From contig NZ_CP039695.1 of NCBI RefSeq assembly GCF_005145025.1, positions 2,289,501 to 2,353,500 of the forward strand: a stretch of DNA of 64,000 nt, written 5' to 3'. Positions within the stretch are counted from its first letter, which is position 1, and each line of letters starts with the position of its first letter. The notes beneath the pieces were generated by a model. It was not told the origin of the DNA. It saw nothing but the letters and a program-made list of their open reading frames with translations, and ran no database searches. The position numbers were made by a program, and so were the translations under genes. Positions 1-8,540 of this stretch are shown here, in pieces. The DNA is from Novosphingobium sp. EMRT-2 (lineage in GTDB: Bacteria > Pseudomonadota > Alphaproteobacteria > Sphingomonadales > Sphingomonadaceae).

Positions 1-984
1 GGCGAACGCAACGACGTGCGCTGCGTCTCGATCGAGCACAAGCTCGGCATCCACGCCTCCCCCACCTGCGTCATGTCCTATGGCGACCACGGCGAATGCA
101 TCGGCGAGCTGGTGGGCCACGAGAACGAGGGCCTGAAGGCCATGTTCACGATGATGAATTCGGCGCGCATCAACGTCGGCAGCCAGGGCGTCCAGATCGC
201 CGAGCGCGCCTATCAGCAGGCGCGGGCCTATGCGCGCGATCGCGTGCAGTCCGCCCGGGCCGGCGCGGCGGACAAGACGCCGGTGGCGATCATCGAGCAC
301 CCCGACGTGCGGCGGATGCTGCTGCGCATGCGCGCGCTGACCGAAGGCGCGCGCGCGCTGCTCTACTACACCGCCGGCCAGATCGACCGCGGGACGCTGG
401 GCAACGCAGCCGCGCAGAAGCGGGCGGAAGTGCTGGTGCCCATGCTCAAGGCCTGGGGCACCGATGTCGGCTGCGAGGTGACCAGTCTGGGCGTGCAGGT
501 CCACGGCGGCATGGGCTTCATCGAGGAAACCGGCGCCGCGCAGCACTATCGCGACGCGCGCATCGCCCCGATCTACGAAGGCACCAACGGCATCCAGGCC
601 GCCGACCTCGTCACCCGCAAACTGGGTTACGACAACGGCGGCGTGCTGCAGGCGCTGATGGCCGACATCATCGCGGAAATGGAAGACGTACCCGAAGTCG
701 CCGCACTGGCGAGGGACGTGGCCGCGATCGCCACTTGGATGACCACCAGCGCCACGCTGGATGACCGGCTGGCCGGCAGCGTGCCGTTCACCACGATGTG
801 CGCGGCGGCCGTGGCCGGCTGGCAGCTTGCCCGCCAGGCGCGGGCCACGGGCGATGACGCCAAGACGGCGGTGACGATGTTCTTCAACCGCACGATCGTG
901 CCCGAAATGCGCGGCCTTGGCTCGGCAGCCATGGCGGGCGCGGCGCTGGTCTATCAGCTGGATACCGACGCGCTGCTGGCATGA
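1..984 (+). CDS. acyl-CoA dehydrogenase, C-terminal part (5' end outside window)
   Basis: The reading frame is open from base 1, so the gene begins upstream and only the last 327 residues are present. They cover the middle beta domain end and the C-terminal helical domain of an FAD-dependent acyl-CoA dehydrogenase: the segment GHENEGLKAMF, the helix with NSARINVGSQG, and the QVHGGMGFIEETGAAQHYRDARI stretch with its IYEGTNGIQA flavin-contacting loop (around residues 165-200). The long tail after that loop is typical of the larger members related to 3-methylmercaptopropionyl-CoA dehydrogenase (DmdC). It oxidises an acyl-CoA at the alpha-beta position; the substrate cannot be told from sequence. 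The stop overlaps the next start in an ATGA, so the two genes are probably cotranscribed. Confidence 0.9.
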   Translation, partial: GERNDVRCVSIEHKLGIHASPTCVMSYGDHGECIGELVGHENEGLKAMFTMMNSARINVGSQGVQIAERAYQQARAYARDRVQSARAGAADKTPVAIIEHPDVRRMLLRMRALTEGARALLYYTAGQIDRGTLGNAAAQKRAEVLVPMLKAWGTDVGCEVTSLGVQVHGGMGFIEETGAAQHYRDARIAPIYEGTNGIQAADLVTRKLGYDNGGVLQALMADIIAEMEDVPEVAALARDVAAIATWMTTSATLDDRLAGSVPFTTMCAAAVAGWQLARQARATGDDAKTAVTMFFNRTIVPEMRGLGSAAMAGAALVYQLDTDALLA

Positions 985-1802
985 GTGACCATACCCCCTT
1001 GCTGACCCGCATCGCCGAGGCGCTGGAGCGGCTCGCACCGCCCCCGCCGCCGCCCGTCGACTGGCTGGCGCACCCCGCCTACGTCTGGCTGGGCCGCACG
1101 GCCCGCCCGGTCGCCCGGCTGGAGGCGCCCGCGCTGGACCTGATGCACGGCATCGACTTCCAGAAGGGCGCGGTGGTCGAGAACGTCGCCCGCCTGGCGC
1201 ACGGCGCGGCCGCGCACGACATGCTGCTGTGGGGTTCGCGCGGCATGGGCAAGTCGGCCTTGCTGCGCGCCGCCACGCTGGCCGCGCAGGCGGAACGTCC
1301 CGGCAGCATCGCGCTGGTGCAGGCCACGCCCGAGGCGGGCCTTGCCGACCTGTTCGCGCTGCTGCGCGGGATCGACCGCCGCTTCCTGGTATTCCTCGAC
1401 GACCTCGGCTTCGACGCGGCCGACGCCGACGGCGCGCGCCGGCTGCGCAGCTGGCTGGAAGGCGGCGTGGAAGCGCGCCCGGCCAACGTGCGCCTTGCCG
1501 TCACCTCCAACCGCCGCGCCATCGTGGAACGCCATCTCAGCGAACAGGACGACCCGATCAACCCGCGCGACGTGGTCGACGACCGGCTGGCGCTGGCCGA
1601 CCGGTTCGGGCTGTCGCTGGGCTTCCACAATTGCTCGCAGGACGATTTCCTGGCGATCATCGGCGGATACGCCGCGCATTACGGGCTGGAATGGGAGCCG
1701 GCCGACGCGCTGGAGTGGTCACGCCGGCGCGGTGGCCGCTCCGGGCGTGTGGCCTGGCAATATGTCAACGAACTGGCAGGGCGGACCGGGCGCGCGCTGT
1801 AA
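981..1802 (+). CDS. DUF815-type ATP-binding AAA protein
   Basis: A 273-residue protein with a P-loop GSRGMGKS at residues 85-92 and a Walker B segment FLVFLDDLGF around 134-143, followed by the arginine-containing sensor region (LAVTSNRR). This is the layout of the DUF815 family of small AAA ATPases, whose cellular role is not established. No signal peptide or membrane segment is visible, so it is cytoplasmic. The ATG overlaps the acyl-CoA dehydrogenase stop by four bases (ATGA), which supports this start and translational coupling. The N-terminus has a run of prolines (residues 20-25). Confidence 0.85.
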   Translation: MSDHTPLLTRIAEALERLAPPPPPPVDWLAHPAYVWLGRTARPVARLEAPALDLMHGIDFQKGAVVENVARLAHGAAAHDMLLWGSRGMGKSALLRAATLAAQAERPGSIALVQATPEAGLADLFALLRGIDRRFLVFLDDLGFDAADADGARRLRSWLEGGVEARPANVRLAVTSNRRAIVERHLSEQDDPINPRDVVDDRLALADRFGLSLGFHNCSQDDFLAIIGGYAAHYGLEWEPADALEWSRRRGGRSGRVAWQYVNELAGRTGRAL

Positions 1803-1829
1803 GCCACGCGCCCTGGTCTTTCCCGCATC

Positions 1830-3293
1830 TTACGGCTGCGGCTTGAGCAGGTCCGAATCTTCGTTGGGCTTGGCGATGAACTTGGCATCGGCCGGCGGCG
1901 GGGGCGGCATCGGCGTGGCCTTGATCGGCACGATCTCCGCCGCGGGCTTGGCGCCCGGCGCCACCACGCGCCAGATCACGCCGCCCACGTCGTCGCTGAC
2001 CAGCAGCGCCCCGTCCTTCGCGAAGGCGACCCAGGTCGGCCGGCCGTGCGCGCGGCCTTCGGGCGTGAGGAACCCGCTGAGGATCGTGACCGGCGGGGTG
2101 GGCTTCACGTTGCCGCGATCGTCGAAGCCGACGAAGACGACGTCATAGCCCGAGAGCGGGCGACGGTTCCACGAACCGTGGCGCGCGATGAATGCGCCCT
2201 GCGCGAAGCGATCGCCCATCACGTTGCCGCCGCGCGAAAACGCAAGGCCAAGCGGCGCGACGTGCGAACCCAGCGCGTATTCCGGCTTGCGCGTGTATTC
2301 GAGCATGTATTCGGGCATCGGCTCCTTGACGCGCCAGTCGATGTTCTTTTTCCAGTAGGCCCAGGGCCAGCCGTATTGCGCGCCCAGCGGCACGTTGGTG
2401 AGGTAATCGGGCACGAGATCGGACCCGAGCATGTCGCGCTCGTTGACCACCGTCCACAGTTCGCCGCTGTGCGGATTCCAGTCGAGGCCGTTGGGATTAC
2501 GCAGGCCACCGGCGAATTCGCGGCTGCGGTGCTTGGCGAAATCGTACTCGTGGATCGCGGCGCGGCCCTTTTCCTGGTCGATGCCGTTCTCCGCGATGTT
2601 CGACGAGGAGCCGACCGTGACATAGAGCTTGCTGCCATCGGCGCTGAGCAGCAGGTTGCGCGCCCAGTGGTTGCCGCCGCCGGGCAGGTCCATCAGCTTC
2701 TCGGGCTTGCCGGGAAGGGTCGTCTGGCCCAGCGCATAGGGGTACGACAGCACCGCGTCGTGGTTGGCGATGATCAGGCGGCCGTCGCGGAACACCATGC
2801 CGAACGGCGAATCGAGCGCGGGGTTGTCCATCACGAACTTCTGGTCGGCCTTGCCATCGCCATTGGTGTCGCGCAGCAGCACGATCTTGTTGGGCGAAGG
2901 CCCGCCAGCGCCCACCTTGCGGAACAGCCAGTTCATCACCAGACCCGTGATCCCGCCGGGGCCTCGGCCGGGAGGCGCGTTGGTTTCCGCTACCAGCACA
3001 TCGCCATTGGGCAGCACGGTCACCGCACGGGGATGATCCAGCCCGTCGGCGAAGCGGCCGACCGCCAGCCCCTGCGCCGCCACGGGCGCCTCGTTGGCGT
3101 TCCAGCCCACAGGTTCCGCCACCACGACCGTGGGTATGGTCTGCGCGCTGGGCTCGGCCAGCTTGGGCTTCGGCCCGGAAAGCTGGTCCAGCGTGTACTG
3201 TGCGGGATCGCCCCGCATGGCCCAGGCAATGAAAAGGCCGCCCGCGACGACGACGACGAGCAGCCCGATGAGGATCTTGCGCAAGAGAGTCAT
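1830..3293 (-). CDS. PQQ-type sugar/sorbosone dehydrogenase family protein
   Basis: A 487-residue beta-propeller protein of the soluble glucose/sorbosone dehydrogenase family. The N-terminus MTLLRKILIGLLVVVVAGG is a membrane anchor or signal segment, placing the enzyme in the periplasm. Family features visible are the GDVLVAETN loop, repeated DG/NGDG turns, GGNHWARNL, LYVTVGSSSN, the LRNPNGLDWNP motif, and GSWNRRPLSGY near the C-terminus. Family members oxidise aldose sugars using pyrroloquinoline quinone; the substrate here is unknown and no pqq synthesis genes are in the window. The frame is open further upstream, but the ATG at 3293 directly precedes the hydrophobic segment and is the sensible start. 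It converges with the DUF815 gene. Confidence 0.85.
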   Translation of the reverse strand: MTLLRKILIGLLVVVVAGGLFIAWAMRGDPAQYTLDQLSGPKPKLAEPSAQTIPTVVVAEPVGWNANEAPVAAQGLAVGRFADGLDHPRAVTVLPNGDVLVAETNAPPGRGPGGITGLVMNWLFRKVGAGGPSPNKIVLLRDTNGDGKADQKFVMDNPALDSPFGMVFRDGRLIIANHDAVLSYPYALGQTTLPGKPEKLMDLPGGGNHWARNLLLSADGSKLYVTVGSSSNIAENGIDQEKGRAAIHEYDFAKHRSREFAGGLRNPNGLDWNPHSGELWTVVNERDMLGSDLVPDYLTNVPLGAQYGWPWAYWKKNIDWRVKEPMPEYMLEYTRKPEYALGSHVAPLGLAFSRGGNVMGDRFAQGAFIARHGSWNRRPLSGYDVVFVGFDDRGNVKPTPPVTILSGFLTPEGRAHGRPTWVAFAKDGALLVSDDVGGVIWRVVAPGAKPAAEIVPIKATPMPPPPPADAKFIAKPNEDSDLLKPQP

Positions 3294-3380
3294 GCCGGCA
3301 AATCTAGGCGGCAAACGCCGTCCTGTCACCTGACAGGTTACCCGCATTCCATTCCGCCCCGGCCGTCCTATATCGGGTGC

Positions 3381-3863
3381 ATGTACGCCTTTGCCCCCAA
3401 CGCCGGCGCTTCGACCGCCGAGATCCATGCCGAGCTGCGCGAAGCGGCCGTGGCCATCACCGACAACGAGCCCGATGGCATCGCCAACATGGCCAATGTC
3501 GCCGCGCTGCTGGCGGAATTCCTGCCCGATCTCAACTGGGCCGGCTTCTACCGCATGGTGGAAGGCGAACTCGTGCTCGGTCCGTTCATCGGTAAGCCCG
3601 CCTGCATCCGCATTCCGCTGGACCGTGGCGTCTGCGGCGCGGCGGCGCGCACCGGAACCACGCAGCGGGTGGAGGACGTCCACGCCTTTCCTGGCCATAT
3701 CGCCTGCGACGCCGCCAGCCGGTCCGAACTGGTCGTCCCGGTGATTCGCGGTGGCGCGGTCATCGCCGTGATCGACCTCGACAGCCCGCTGCCCGGCCGC
3801 TTCACCGAAGAGGACGCCGCCGGCATAGAAGCGCTGGCAGAGGCGATCGCGGAACGGATCTGA
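3381..3863 (+). CDS. free methionine-(R)-sulfoxide reductase (GAF domain)
   Basis: A 160-residue single GAF-domain protein. The segments ACIRIPLDRGVCG and DVHAFPGHIACDAASRSELVVPV match the fRMsr (YebR-like) family, and all three catalytic/resolving cysteines are present at residues 75, 85 and 109. The family reduces free methionine-R-sulfoxide in the cytoplasm as an oxidative repair step, recharged by thioredoxin. The start ATG at 3381 lies 87 bases from the divergent sugar dehydrogenase start, leaving a short shared promoter region. Length agrees with the family. Confidence is high because the cysteine pattern is specific. Confidence 0.92.
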   Translation: MYAFAPNAGASTAEIHAELREAAVAITDNEPDGIANMANVAALLAEFLPDLNWAGFYRMVEGELVLGPFIGKPACIRIPLDRGVCGAAARTGTTQRVEDVHAFPGHIACDAASRSELVVPVIRGGAVIAVIDLDSPLPGRFTEEDAAGIEALAEAIAERI

Positions 3864-4004
3864 GAGAAAGAACCACCCGCCAATCTATCCCGTTTCGGCA
3901 CAGCGCCGGGAGCGGCCTTGGTACCCCCTGCCCGGCGATGATACGGTTCCGGAAACGTCCGGAATCCGGCCAGTCGCGCCGGCGCGCCGCAACAGGGGAT
4001 CACG

Positions 4005-4691
4005 ATGGCCCGAATCTACCAAGCACTTGCCGTTTCGCTCGCACTGGCGGGCGCCATGCCGGCCGTGGCCCACGAAGCGCCGCCCCCGCCGCCGCCCGCA
4101 CCGCCCGGCGGCTGGTATGCTCCAGCGCCATACGGCGCCGTGCCCGCCTGGCAGGGCGTCTATCCGGCAGCGCAGATGCCTGCCCCGCCGCCGGTGGACC
4201 CGGAGTACCAGCGGATGCTGGATCGCTGCCGCGTCAACAATCCGGATAAGCACGTCGGCGGCACCCTGATCGGCGGCGCGGTGGGCGGATTGATCGGCAA
4301 TCGTGTGGCATCGGGCGATCGCGTGCTCGGCACCGTGGCCGGCGCGGCGGTTGGCGCAGTCGCCGGCAACGTGATCGACAAGGCCGAGGACAAGGGGCGC
4401 GACCGCGAATGCGAGGAATTCTTCCGTCGCTACGGTCCACCGCAAGCCGCAGGCTATCCGGGCGGCTATGGCGCGGGATACCCCGGCTACGGCGGCGCCT
4501 ATCCGGGATACGCGCCCTATGGCTATGTCATGGTGCCGGTGATGATCCAGAACCAGCAGAAGCCCTGCGTCGAGACCACGACCGTGACCGAGGAATGGGT
4601 CAACGTGCCGGTCCGCCGCCGCGCGGTGCACCACCGCCCGGTGGTGCGCGACAAGCGCGTCAAGGAAAAGCGGGTCTATACCGGCAGCTGA
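4005..4691 (+). CDS. exported glycine-zipper 2TM domain protein
   Basis: A 228-residue envelope protein. Residues 1-22 form a signal peptide ending AVA-HE. A proline-rich linker follows (residues 25-70), then a glycine zipper at about 85-125 (GGTLIGGAVGGLIGNRVASG, then GTVAGAAVGAVAGNVID), which is the glycine-zipper 2TM domain seen in outer-membrane lipoproteins such as SlyB, although this protein lacks a lipobox. After the zipper comes a Gly/Tyr-Pro-rich segment (about 145-175) and a basic C-terminus. The function of such proteins is membrane integrity in studied cases; the exact role here is unknown. It stands alone, with an inverted repeat just downstream. Confidence 0.85.
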   Translation: MARIYQALAVSLALAGAMPAVAHEAPPPPPPAPPGGWYAPAPYGAVPAWQGVYPAAQMPAPPPVDPEYQRMLDRCRVNNPDKHVGGTLIGGAVGGLIGNRVASGDRVLGTVAGAAVGAVAGNVIDKAEDKGRDRECEEFFRRYGPPQAAGYPGGYGAGYPGYGGAYPGYAPYGYVMVPVMIQNQQKPCVETTTVTEEWVNVPVRRRAVHHRPVVRDKRVKEKRVYTGS

Positions 4692-4703
4692 GTTCCCAGT
4701 GCC

Positions 4704-4800
4704 CGTCGTCCCAGCGAAAGCTGGGACCTCAGGCCGCTGTAGCGCATTTTCGACAGGACCGGCCCAGCCGCACGAGATCCCAGCTTTTGCTGGGATGACG
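4704..4800. repeat. REP/BIME-like inverted repeat
   Basis: Two 27-base arms (4704-4730 and 4774-4800) are inverted copies with 24 of 27 matching positions. Each arm is itself a hairpin: gtcccagc-gaaa-gctgggac at 4708-4727 and atcccagc-tttt-gctgggat at 4777-4796. This nested palindrome design is that of bacterial interspersed mosaic elements. It sits downstream of the glycine-zipper gene, facing the convergent acyl-CoA dehydrogenase, and may act as a transcript-end structure. Confidence 0.8.
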
Positions 4801-4814
4801 CGCGACGTGGGCCG

Positions 4815-4830
4815 TGTTCCACGTGGAACG
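4815..4830. other. parS site A (ParB-binding)
   Basis: TGTTCCACGTGGAACG contains the perfect 14-base palindrome GTTCCACGTGGAAC, matching the bacterial parS consensus (B. subtilis TGTTCCACGTGAAACA). It is intergenic, 1.3 kb past the parB stop and about 12 kb from the proposed origin. Recognition by the ParB encoded at 6122-7084 is inferred. Confidence 0.88.
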
Positions 4831-4846
4831 TGCTAGGGTCCTGATC

Positions 4847-6001
4847 CTACAGCTTGCGGCCGATCAGTTCCTTCATGATCTCGTTGGTGCCGCCGAAAAT
4901 CCGCGTCACACGCGCGCTGCGCCAAGCGCGGGCAATCGCGTACTCGTTCATGTAGCCCGCGCCGCCGTGGAGCTGCAGGCACTTGTCCATCACTTCCCAC
5001 TGCAGCTCGGTATGCCACAACTTGGCCGCCGCGCCTTCTTCCGGCGTCAGTTCGCGCTTGAGATGGCGCGCCAGCGCCCAGTCGAGGTGCGCCCAGCCCA
5101 CCTGAAGCTTGGCCTTGATGTCGGCCAGGGTGAAGCGGGTGTTCTGGAAATCGAGGATCGGCTTGCCGAACGCCTTGCGATCACGCGTGAATTCCACGGT
5201 ATCGTCGAACGCGCGCTGCGCCGAGGCCTGCGCGCTGACCGCGATCGAGAGGCGTTCCTGCGGCAGTTCGCTCATCAGGTAGATGAAGCCCTTGCCTTCC
5301 TCGCCCAGGCAGTTGGTGATCGGCACGCGCACATCGTTGAAGAACAGTTCCGAGGTATCGGCTTCGTCCTGCCCGATCTTGTCGAGGTTACGGCCGCGTT
5401 CGAACCCTTCGCGATCGGCCTCGACCAGCACGATCGACACGCCCTTCCACGCCGGCTGGACCTCCGTATCGGTCTTGCAGCAGACCAGGATTAGGTCGGC
5501 GTTCTGGCCGTTGGTGATATAGGTCTTCGATCCGTTGATGACGTAGTGGTTGCCGTCCTTCTTGGCCGTGGTGCGCATGCCCTGAAGGTCGGACCCGGTG
5601 CCGGGTTCGGTCATCGCGATCGCGGTGATGGTCTCGCCCGAGACCATGCGCGGCAGCCACTTCTTCTTCTGCTCTTCCGAACCGTAGGAGATGAGATAGT
5701 TGGCGACGATGTCCGACTGGAGCGAAAAGCCCGTGGTTACGCGGCCATAGTACGCGCTTTCCTCGTCGACGATGGCGTTATAGCCGAAATCGAGGCCGAG
5801 CCCGCCGTACTCCTCGGGAACCGTGGGGCACAGCATGCCCAGTTCGCCGGCTTTGGGCCAGACTTCCTTGGGCACGATGCCGGCCTCCGCCCATTCGGCG
5901 GCGTGTGGCGCGATCTCGTCCTCCAGAAACCGGCGGACGGTCTGGCGGAAGGCTTCGTGATCCTCGTTGTACGCGGTGCGGGAAAGCGCATCGAGCGACA
6001 T
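4847..6001 (-). CDS. acyl-CoA dehydrogenase
   Basis: A 384-residue FAD-dependent acyl-CoA dehydrogenase of ordinary length for the family. Visible are the N-terminal helical domain, the TEPGTGSDLQGM flavin/substrate motif (around 130-140), ITNGQNADLILVCCKTD in the beta domain, and the C-terminal QLHGGAGYMNEYAIARAWRSARVTRIFGGTNEIMKELIGRKL, where the IFGGTNEIM loop is diagnostic. It catalyses alpha-beta dehydrogenation of an acyl-CoA, passing electrons to ETF. The chosen ATG at 6001 gives the usual N-terminus; an upstream frame extension has no family match. An 18-base palindrome lies 71 bases upstream, probably an operator shared with the thioesterase gene at 23902-24747. Confidence 0.93.
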   Translation of the reverse strand: MSLDALSRTAYNEDHEAFRQTVRRFLEDEIAPHAAEWAEAGIVPKEVWPKAGELGMLCPTVPEEYGGLGLDFGYNAIVDEESAYYGRVTTGFSLQSDIVANYLISYGSEEQKKKWLPRMVSGETITAIAMTEPGTGSDLQGMRTTAKKDGNHYVINGSKTYITNGQNADLILVCCKTDTEVQPAWKGVSIVLVEADREGFERGRNLDKIGQDEADTSELFFNDVRVPITNCLGEEGKGFIYLMSELPQERLSIAVSAQASAQRAFDDTVEFTRDRKAFGKPILDFQNTRFTLADIKAKLQVGWAHLDWALARHLKRELTPEEGAAAKLWHTELQWEVMDKCLQLHGGAGYMNEYAIARAWRSARVTRIFGGTNEIMKELIGRKL

Positions 6002-6071
6002 GGCATCTCTCCGGTTAGTCGTGACCTTTCCCACAGGGATAAGCGCCGCCGCCAAGCCGGGTCAATCGCTA

Positions 6072-6089
6072 TTTAATCAATCGATTAAA
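6072..6089. promoter_or_regulatory. putative operator upstream of acyl-CoA dehydrogenase
   Basis: TTTAATCAATCGATTAAA is an inverted repeat of TTTAATC around a 4-base centre in an A/T-rich island. It fits the pattern TTTAAT-N4-CGATTAAA and recurs at 24780-24797 upstream of a thioesterase gene. The spacing and symmetry suit a dimeric TetR/FadR-like regulator of acyl metabolism; the regulator itself is not in the window. Confidence 0.55.
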
Positions 6090-6121
6090 CTTTATGCGCT
6101 GCCCTCTCGGGCAAGTCCGCG

Positions 6122-7084
6122 TCAGATGCCGCCGCCGGTAAGCCGCTGGCAGATCAGGTCGAGCTGGTCGAGCGTCTTGTAGCGGATGGTCACCGACCCC
6201 GAGCTGGGATCGGCATCGGCATTGATCATGACCTTGAGGCCGAGGAACTCCTCCAGGTGCGCCTGCACCGCCGCAATATCGGCGCTTTGCGACGGATCGC
6301 GCACCGCGCGCGCCTTGCGCTGCGCGCATTCTGGCCGTCCGGCGCGCTTGGCCATGCGTTCCGCATCGCGCACCGAAAGCCCCTTCGCCACCACTTCGCG
6401 CGCGATGGGCAGCGGATCGGGCAGGGTTGCCAGCGCGCGCGCGTGGCCCATCGAGATCTCGTCGCGCTGGACCATGTCCAGCACTTCCTCGGGCAAGCTC
6501 AGCAGGCGCATGAGATTGGCGACATGGCTGCGCGACTTGTCGACGAAGGTCGCGATTTCCTGCTGGGTCAGGCCATCCTGTTCGGACAGGCGCTGATAGG
6601 CGCGCGCTTCCTCGACCGGATTGAGATCCTCGCGCTGCAGATTCTCGATCAGCGCCAGCGCCACAACTTCGCGTTCATCGAGCTTGCGCACGATCGCCGG
6701 AATCTCGTGGACGCGCGCGCGCTGCGCCGCGCGCCAGCGGCGCTCGCCCGCCACGAGCTGATAGCGGCCCGTGCCCACCGGCCGCACGATCACCGGCTGG
6801 ATCACACCCCGTTGCGCGATCGAACGGGCCAGTTCCTCCAGCGCGTCTTCGTCGAAATGGCGGCGCGGCTGATTGGGATCGGGTTCGATGTCCGACACGG
6901 ACAGCAGCGAAACCCCGCCTTCGCGGGGCAGCGCGGCCCCTTCCGGCGCGCCGGCCGAGACGCGGATCAGCGATTCCTCGCGCCGGGTTTCGCCGAGCAG
7001 CGCCCCCAGCCCGCGCCCCAGCGCCGCGCGCCGCACCGGCGCCGCTTTCACGCCATCGCCGGTCATGCCATCTTCGCTGCTCAT
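6122..7084 (-). CDS. parB: ParB chromosome-partitioning protein
   Basis: A 320-residue ParB. Residues 22-32 (LGRGLGALLGE) are the conserved N-terminal ParA-contacting motif. The CTP-binding ParB/Srx domain spans about 58-160, with GERRWRA at 113-119 and ENLQREDLNPVEEA at 147-160. A helix-turn-helix follows at 172-193 (LTQQEIATFVDKSRSHVANLMR), then a C-terminal dimerisation domain. ParB loads on parS, spreads as a CTP clamp, and with ParA segregates the newly copied origin. The ATG overlaps the parA stop (ATGA), so parA-parB are translationally coupled. Six parS sites in the window are its expected targets. Confidence 0.97.
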   Translation of the reverse strand: MSSEDGMTGDGVKAAPVRRAALGRGLGALLGETRREESLIRVSAGAPEGAALPREGGVSLLSVSDIEPDPNQPRRHFDEDALEELARSIAQRGVIQPVIVRPVGTGRYQLVAGERRWRAAQRARVHEIPAIVRKLDEREVVALALIENLQREDLNPVEEARAYQRLSEQDGLTQQEIATFVDKSRSHVANLMRLLSLPEEVLDMVQRDEISMGHARALATLPDPLPIAREVVAKGLSVRDAERMAKRAGRPECAQRKARAVRDPSQSADIAAVQAHLEEFLGLKVMINADADPSSGSVTIRYKTLDQLDLICQRLTGGGI

Positions 7085-7860
7085 GCAGCTTTCCTCCGTT
7101 CGGGCAGCCGGCCGATCAGTTCGCGCGCCAGCTTCATGTACGCCTGCGATCCCGGGCAGGCATGATCGTAGATCAACGCGGGCAAGCCGTGGCTCGGCGC
7201 CTCGGACAAACGGACGTTGCGCGGAATCACCGCTTCGAACACCAGATCATGCAGGCAGGACCGCACGTCGTCGGCCACCTGATCGGTCAGGCGGTTGCGC
7301 CGATCGAACATGGTGAGCACCACGCCCAGGATGCCGAGATCGGCGTTGAAGCGCTCCTGGACGCGCTCCACCGTCTGCAACAGCTGGCTCAGCCCTTCGA
7401 GCGCAAAGAATTCGCACTGGAGCGGCACCAGCAGCGTATCCGCCGCCGTCAACGCATTGAGCGTGAGCAGGCCGAGCGACGGCGGACAATCGATCAGGCA
7501 GATATCATGCCCAGCCCCGCCCTGCGAAAGTGCGCCGCGCAACTTTCCGGTGCGGTCCTCGACGCTGACCAGCTCCACTTCCGCGCCCGAGAGATCGACC
7601 GTGGCGGGCACGAGGTCGAGCCCGGGAATGCGCGTGGGCATCAGGCATTCGGCAACGGTCGCCTGATCGATGAGCAGGTCATACGACGAGCGTTCGCGCT
7701 CGTGCGGCGCCACGCCAATCCCGGTCGAGGCATTGCCCTGCGGATCGAGATCGACCAGCAGCACCTTCCAGCCGGTGGCGGCCAGCGCGGTGGCGATGTT
7801 GATCGCGGTGGTGGTCTTGCCCACGCCGCCCTTCTGGTTGGCGACAGCGATGGTAATCAT
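7081..7860 (-). CDS. parA: ParA chromosome-partitioning ATPase
   Basis: A 259-residue ParA/Soj ATPase of usual length. The deviant Walker A motif KGGVGKTT is at residues 10-17, and LLVDLDPQGNAS (about 34-45) and CLIDCPPSLG (about 120-129) are the A' and B motifs. ATP-bound dimers coat the nucleoid and pull ParB-parS complexes. It is the third gene of an overlapping set: its start overlaps the rsmG stop by four bases and its stop overlaps parB. This order (mnmE, mnmG, rsmG, parA, parB) is conserved near the origin in many bacteria. Confidence 0.97.
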   Translation of the reverse strand: MITIAVANQKGGVGKTTTAINIATALAATGWKVLLVDLDPQGNASTGIGVAPHERERSSYDLLIDQATVAECLMPTRIPGLDLVPATVDLSGAEVELVSVEDRTGKLRGALSQGGAGHDICLIDCPPSLGLLTLNALTAADTLLVPLQCEFFALEGLSQLLQTVERVQERFNADLGILGVVLTMFDRRNRLTDQVADDVRSCLHDLVFEAVIPRNVRLSEAPSHGLPALIYDHACPGSQAYMKLARELIGRLPERRKAA

Positions 7861-8540
7861 CGGCGAGTTTCCTTCCGGCGTTTGGCCTTTTGGACAACCG
7901 GGGGCTGGCCACCAAGGAGGCGACCAGCGATGACGCCCGCGTCGGGGTCTGTCAGCGATTGTTCCACGTGGAACATATGGCGCCAGGATTTCGGGAGCAT
8001 GTCCAATTCATGCTTTGCCTTGGCCCCTTTGGGCAACAGCCAAAGCGTGTCTGGTGTGGAAAAGCGCGCAGAAAGAAGCAACAGCTTGTCGAGAGGCGCG
8101 AATGCGCGCGCCGAAATCACGCTAGCCGTCCGTGCCGGTACATCTTCCACCCGCGCCAGAACGACCTCCACATTGGCCAGATCCAGCGCCGCTACGGCGC
8201 GTTCCAGCCATTCGGTGCGCAACCGCCGCGAATCGACTAGCGTTACGCGCCGTTCAGGCTGCAGCGCCGCCACCACCAGCCCGGGAAAGCCCGCCCCGGT
8301 CCCCAAATCAAGCCACGGCCCTTCCGGCACTGTTTCACGTGGAACATCGAGCAGCTGCGCGCTGTCGACGATATGCCGCTGCCAGACATGCGCCAGCGTC
8401 CCGCGTGCCACGAGGTTCTGGCGTTCGTTCTCCGCCACCAGCAGATCGACCAGCCGGGCCAGGCGCGCCATGCCGTCCGCATCAACCCCAAGCCGATCGC
8501 GCAGCCAGGCTTGGGCATCCGCTTCGCTGACGATCGTCAT
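7857..8540 (-). CDS. rsmG: 16S rRNA (guanine-N7) methyltransferase RsmG
   Basis: A 227-residue RsmG (GidB). The SAM-binding motif [10 protein letters not shown] is at residues 78-87, preceded by HIVDSAQLL. The enzyme methylates N7 of G527 in 16S rRNA, a change linked to streptomycin sensitivity. It overlaps the mnmG stop and the parA start. Two parS sites (7960-7975 and 8331-8346) lie within its coding sequence, giving the peptides MFHVEQ near the C-terminus and DVPRET at about 65-70, so the DNA sites constrain the protein. Confidence 0.95.
   Translation of the reverse strand: MTIVSEADAQAWLRDRLGVDADGMARLARLVDLLVAENERQNLVARGTLAHVWQRHIVDSAQLLDVPRETVPEGPWLDLGTGAGFPGLVVAALQPERRVTLVDSRRLRTEWLERAVAALDLANVEVVLARVEDVPARTASVISARAFAPLDKLLLLSARFSTPDTLWLLPKGAKAKHELDMLPKSWRHMFHVEQSLTDPDAGVIAGRLLGGQPPVVQKAKRRKETRR
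7960..7975. other. parS site B
   Basis: TGTTCCACGTGGAACA, a perfect 16-base palindrome matching the parS consensus. It lies inside rsmG, near its 3' end, and is read there as the codons for MFHVEQ on the minus strand. Confidence 0.93.
8331..8346. other. parS site C
   Basis: On the minus strand this reads TGTTCCACGTGAAACA, identical to the classic B. subtilis parS 16-mer. It is within rsmG, encoding part of DVPRET. It is the only site in the window that departs from the symmetric GTTCCACGTGGAAC core. Confidence 0.93.
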
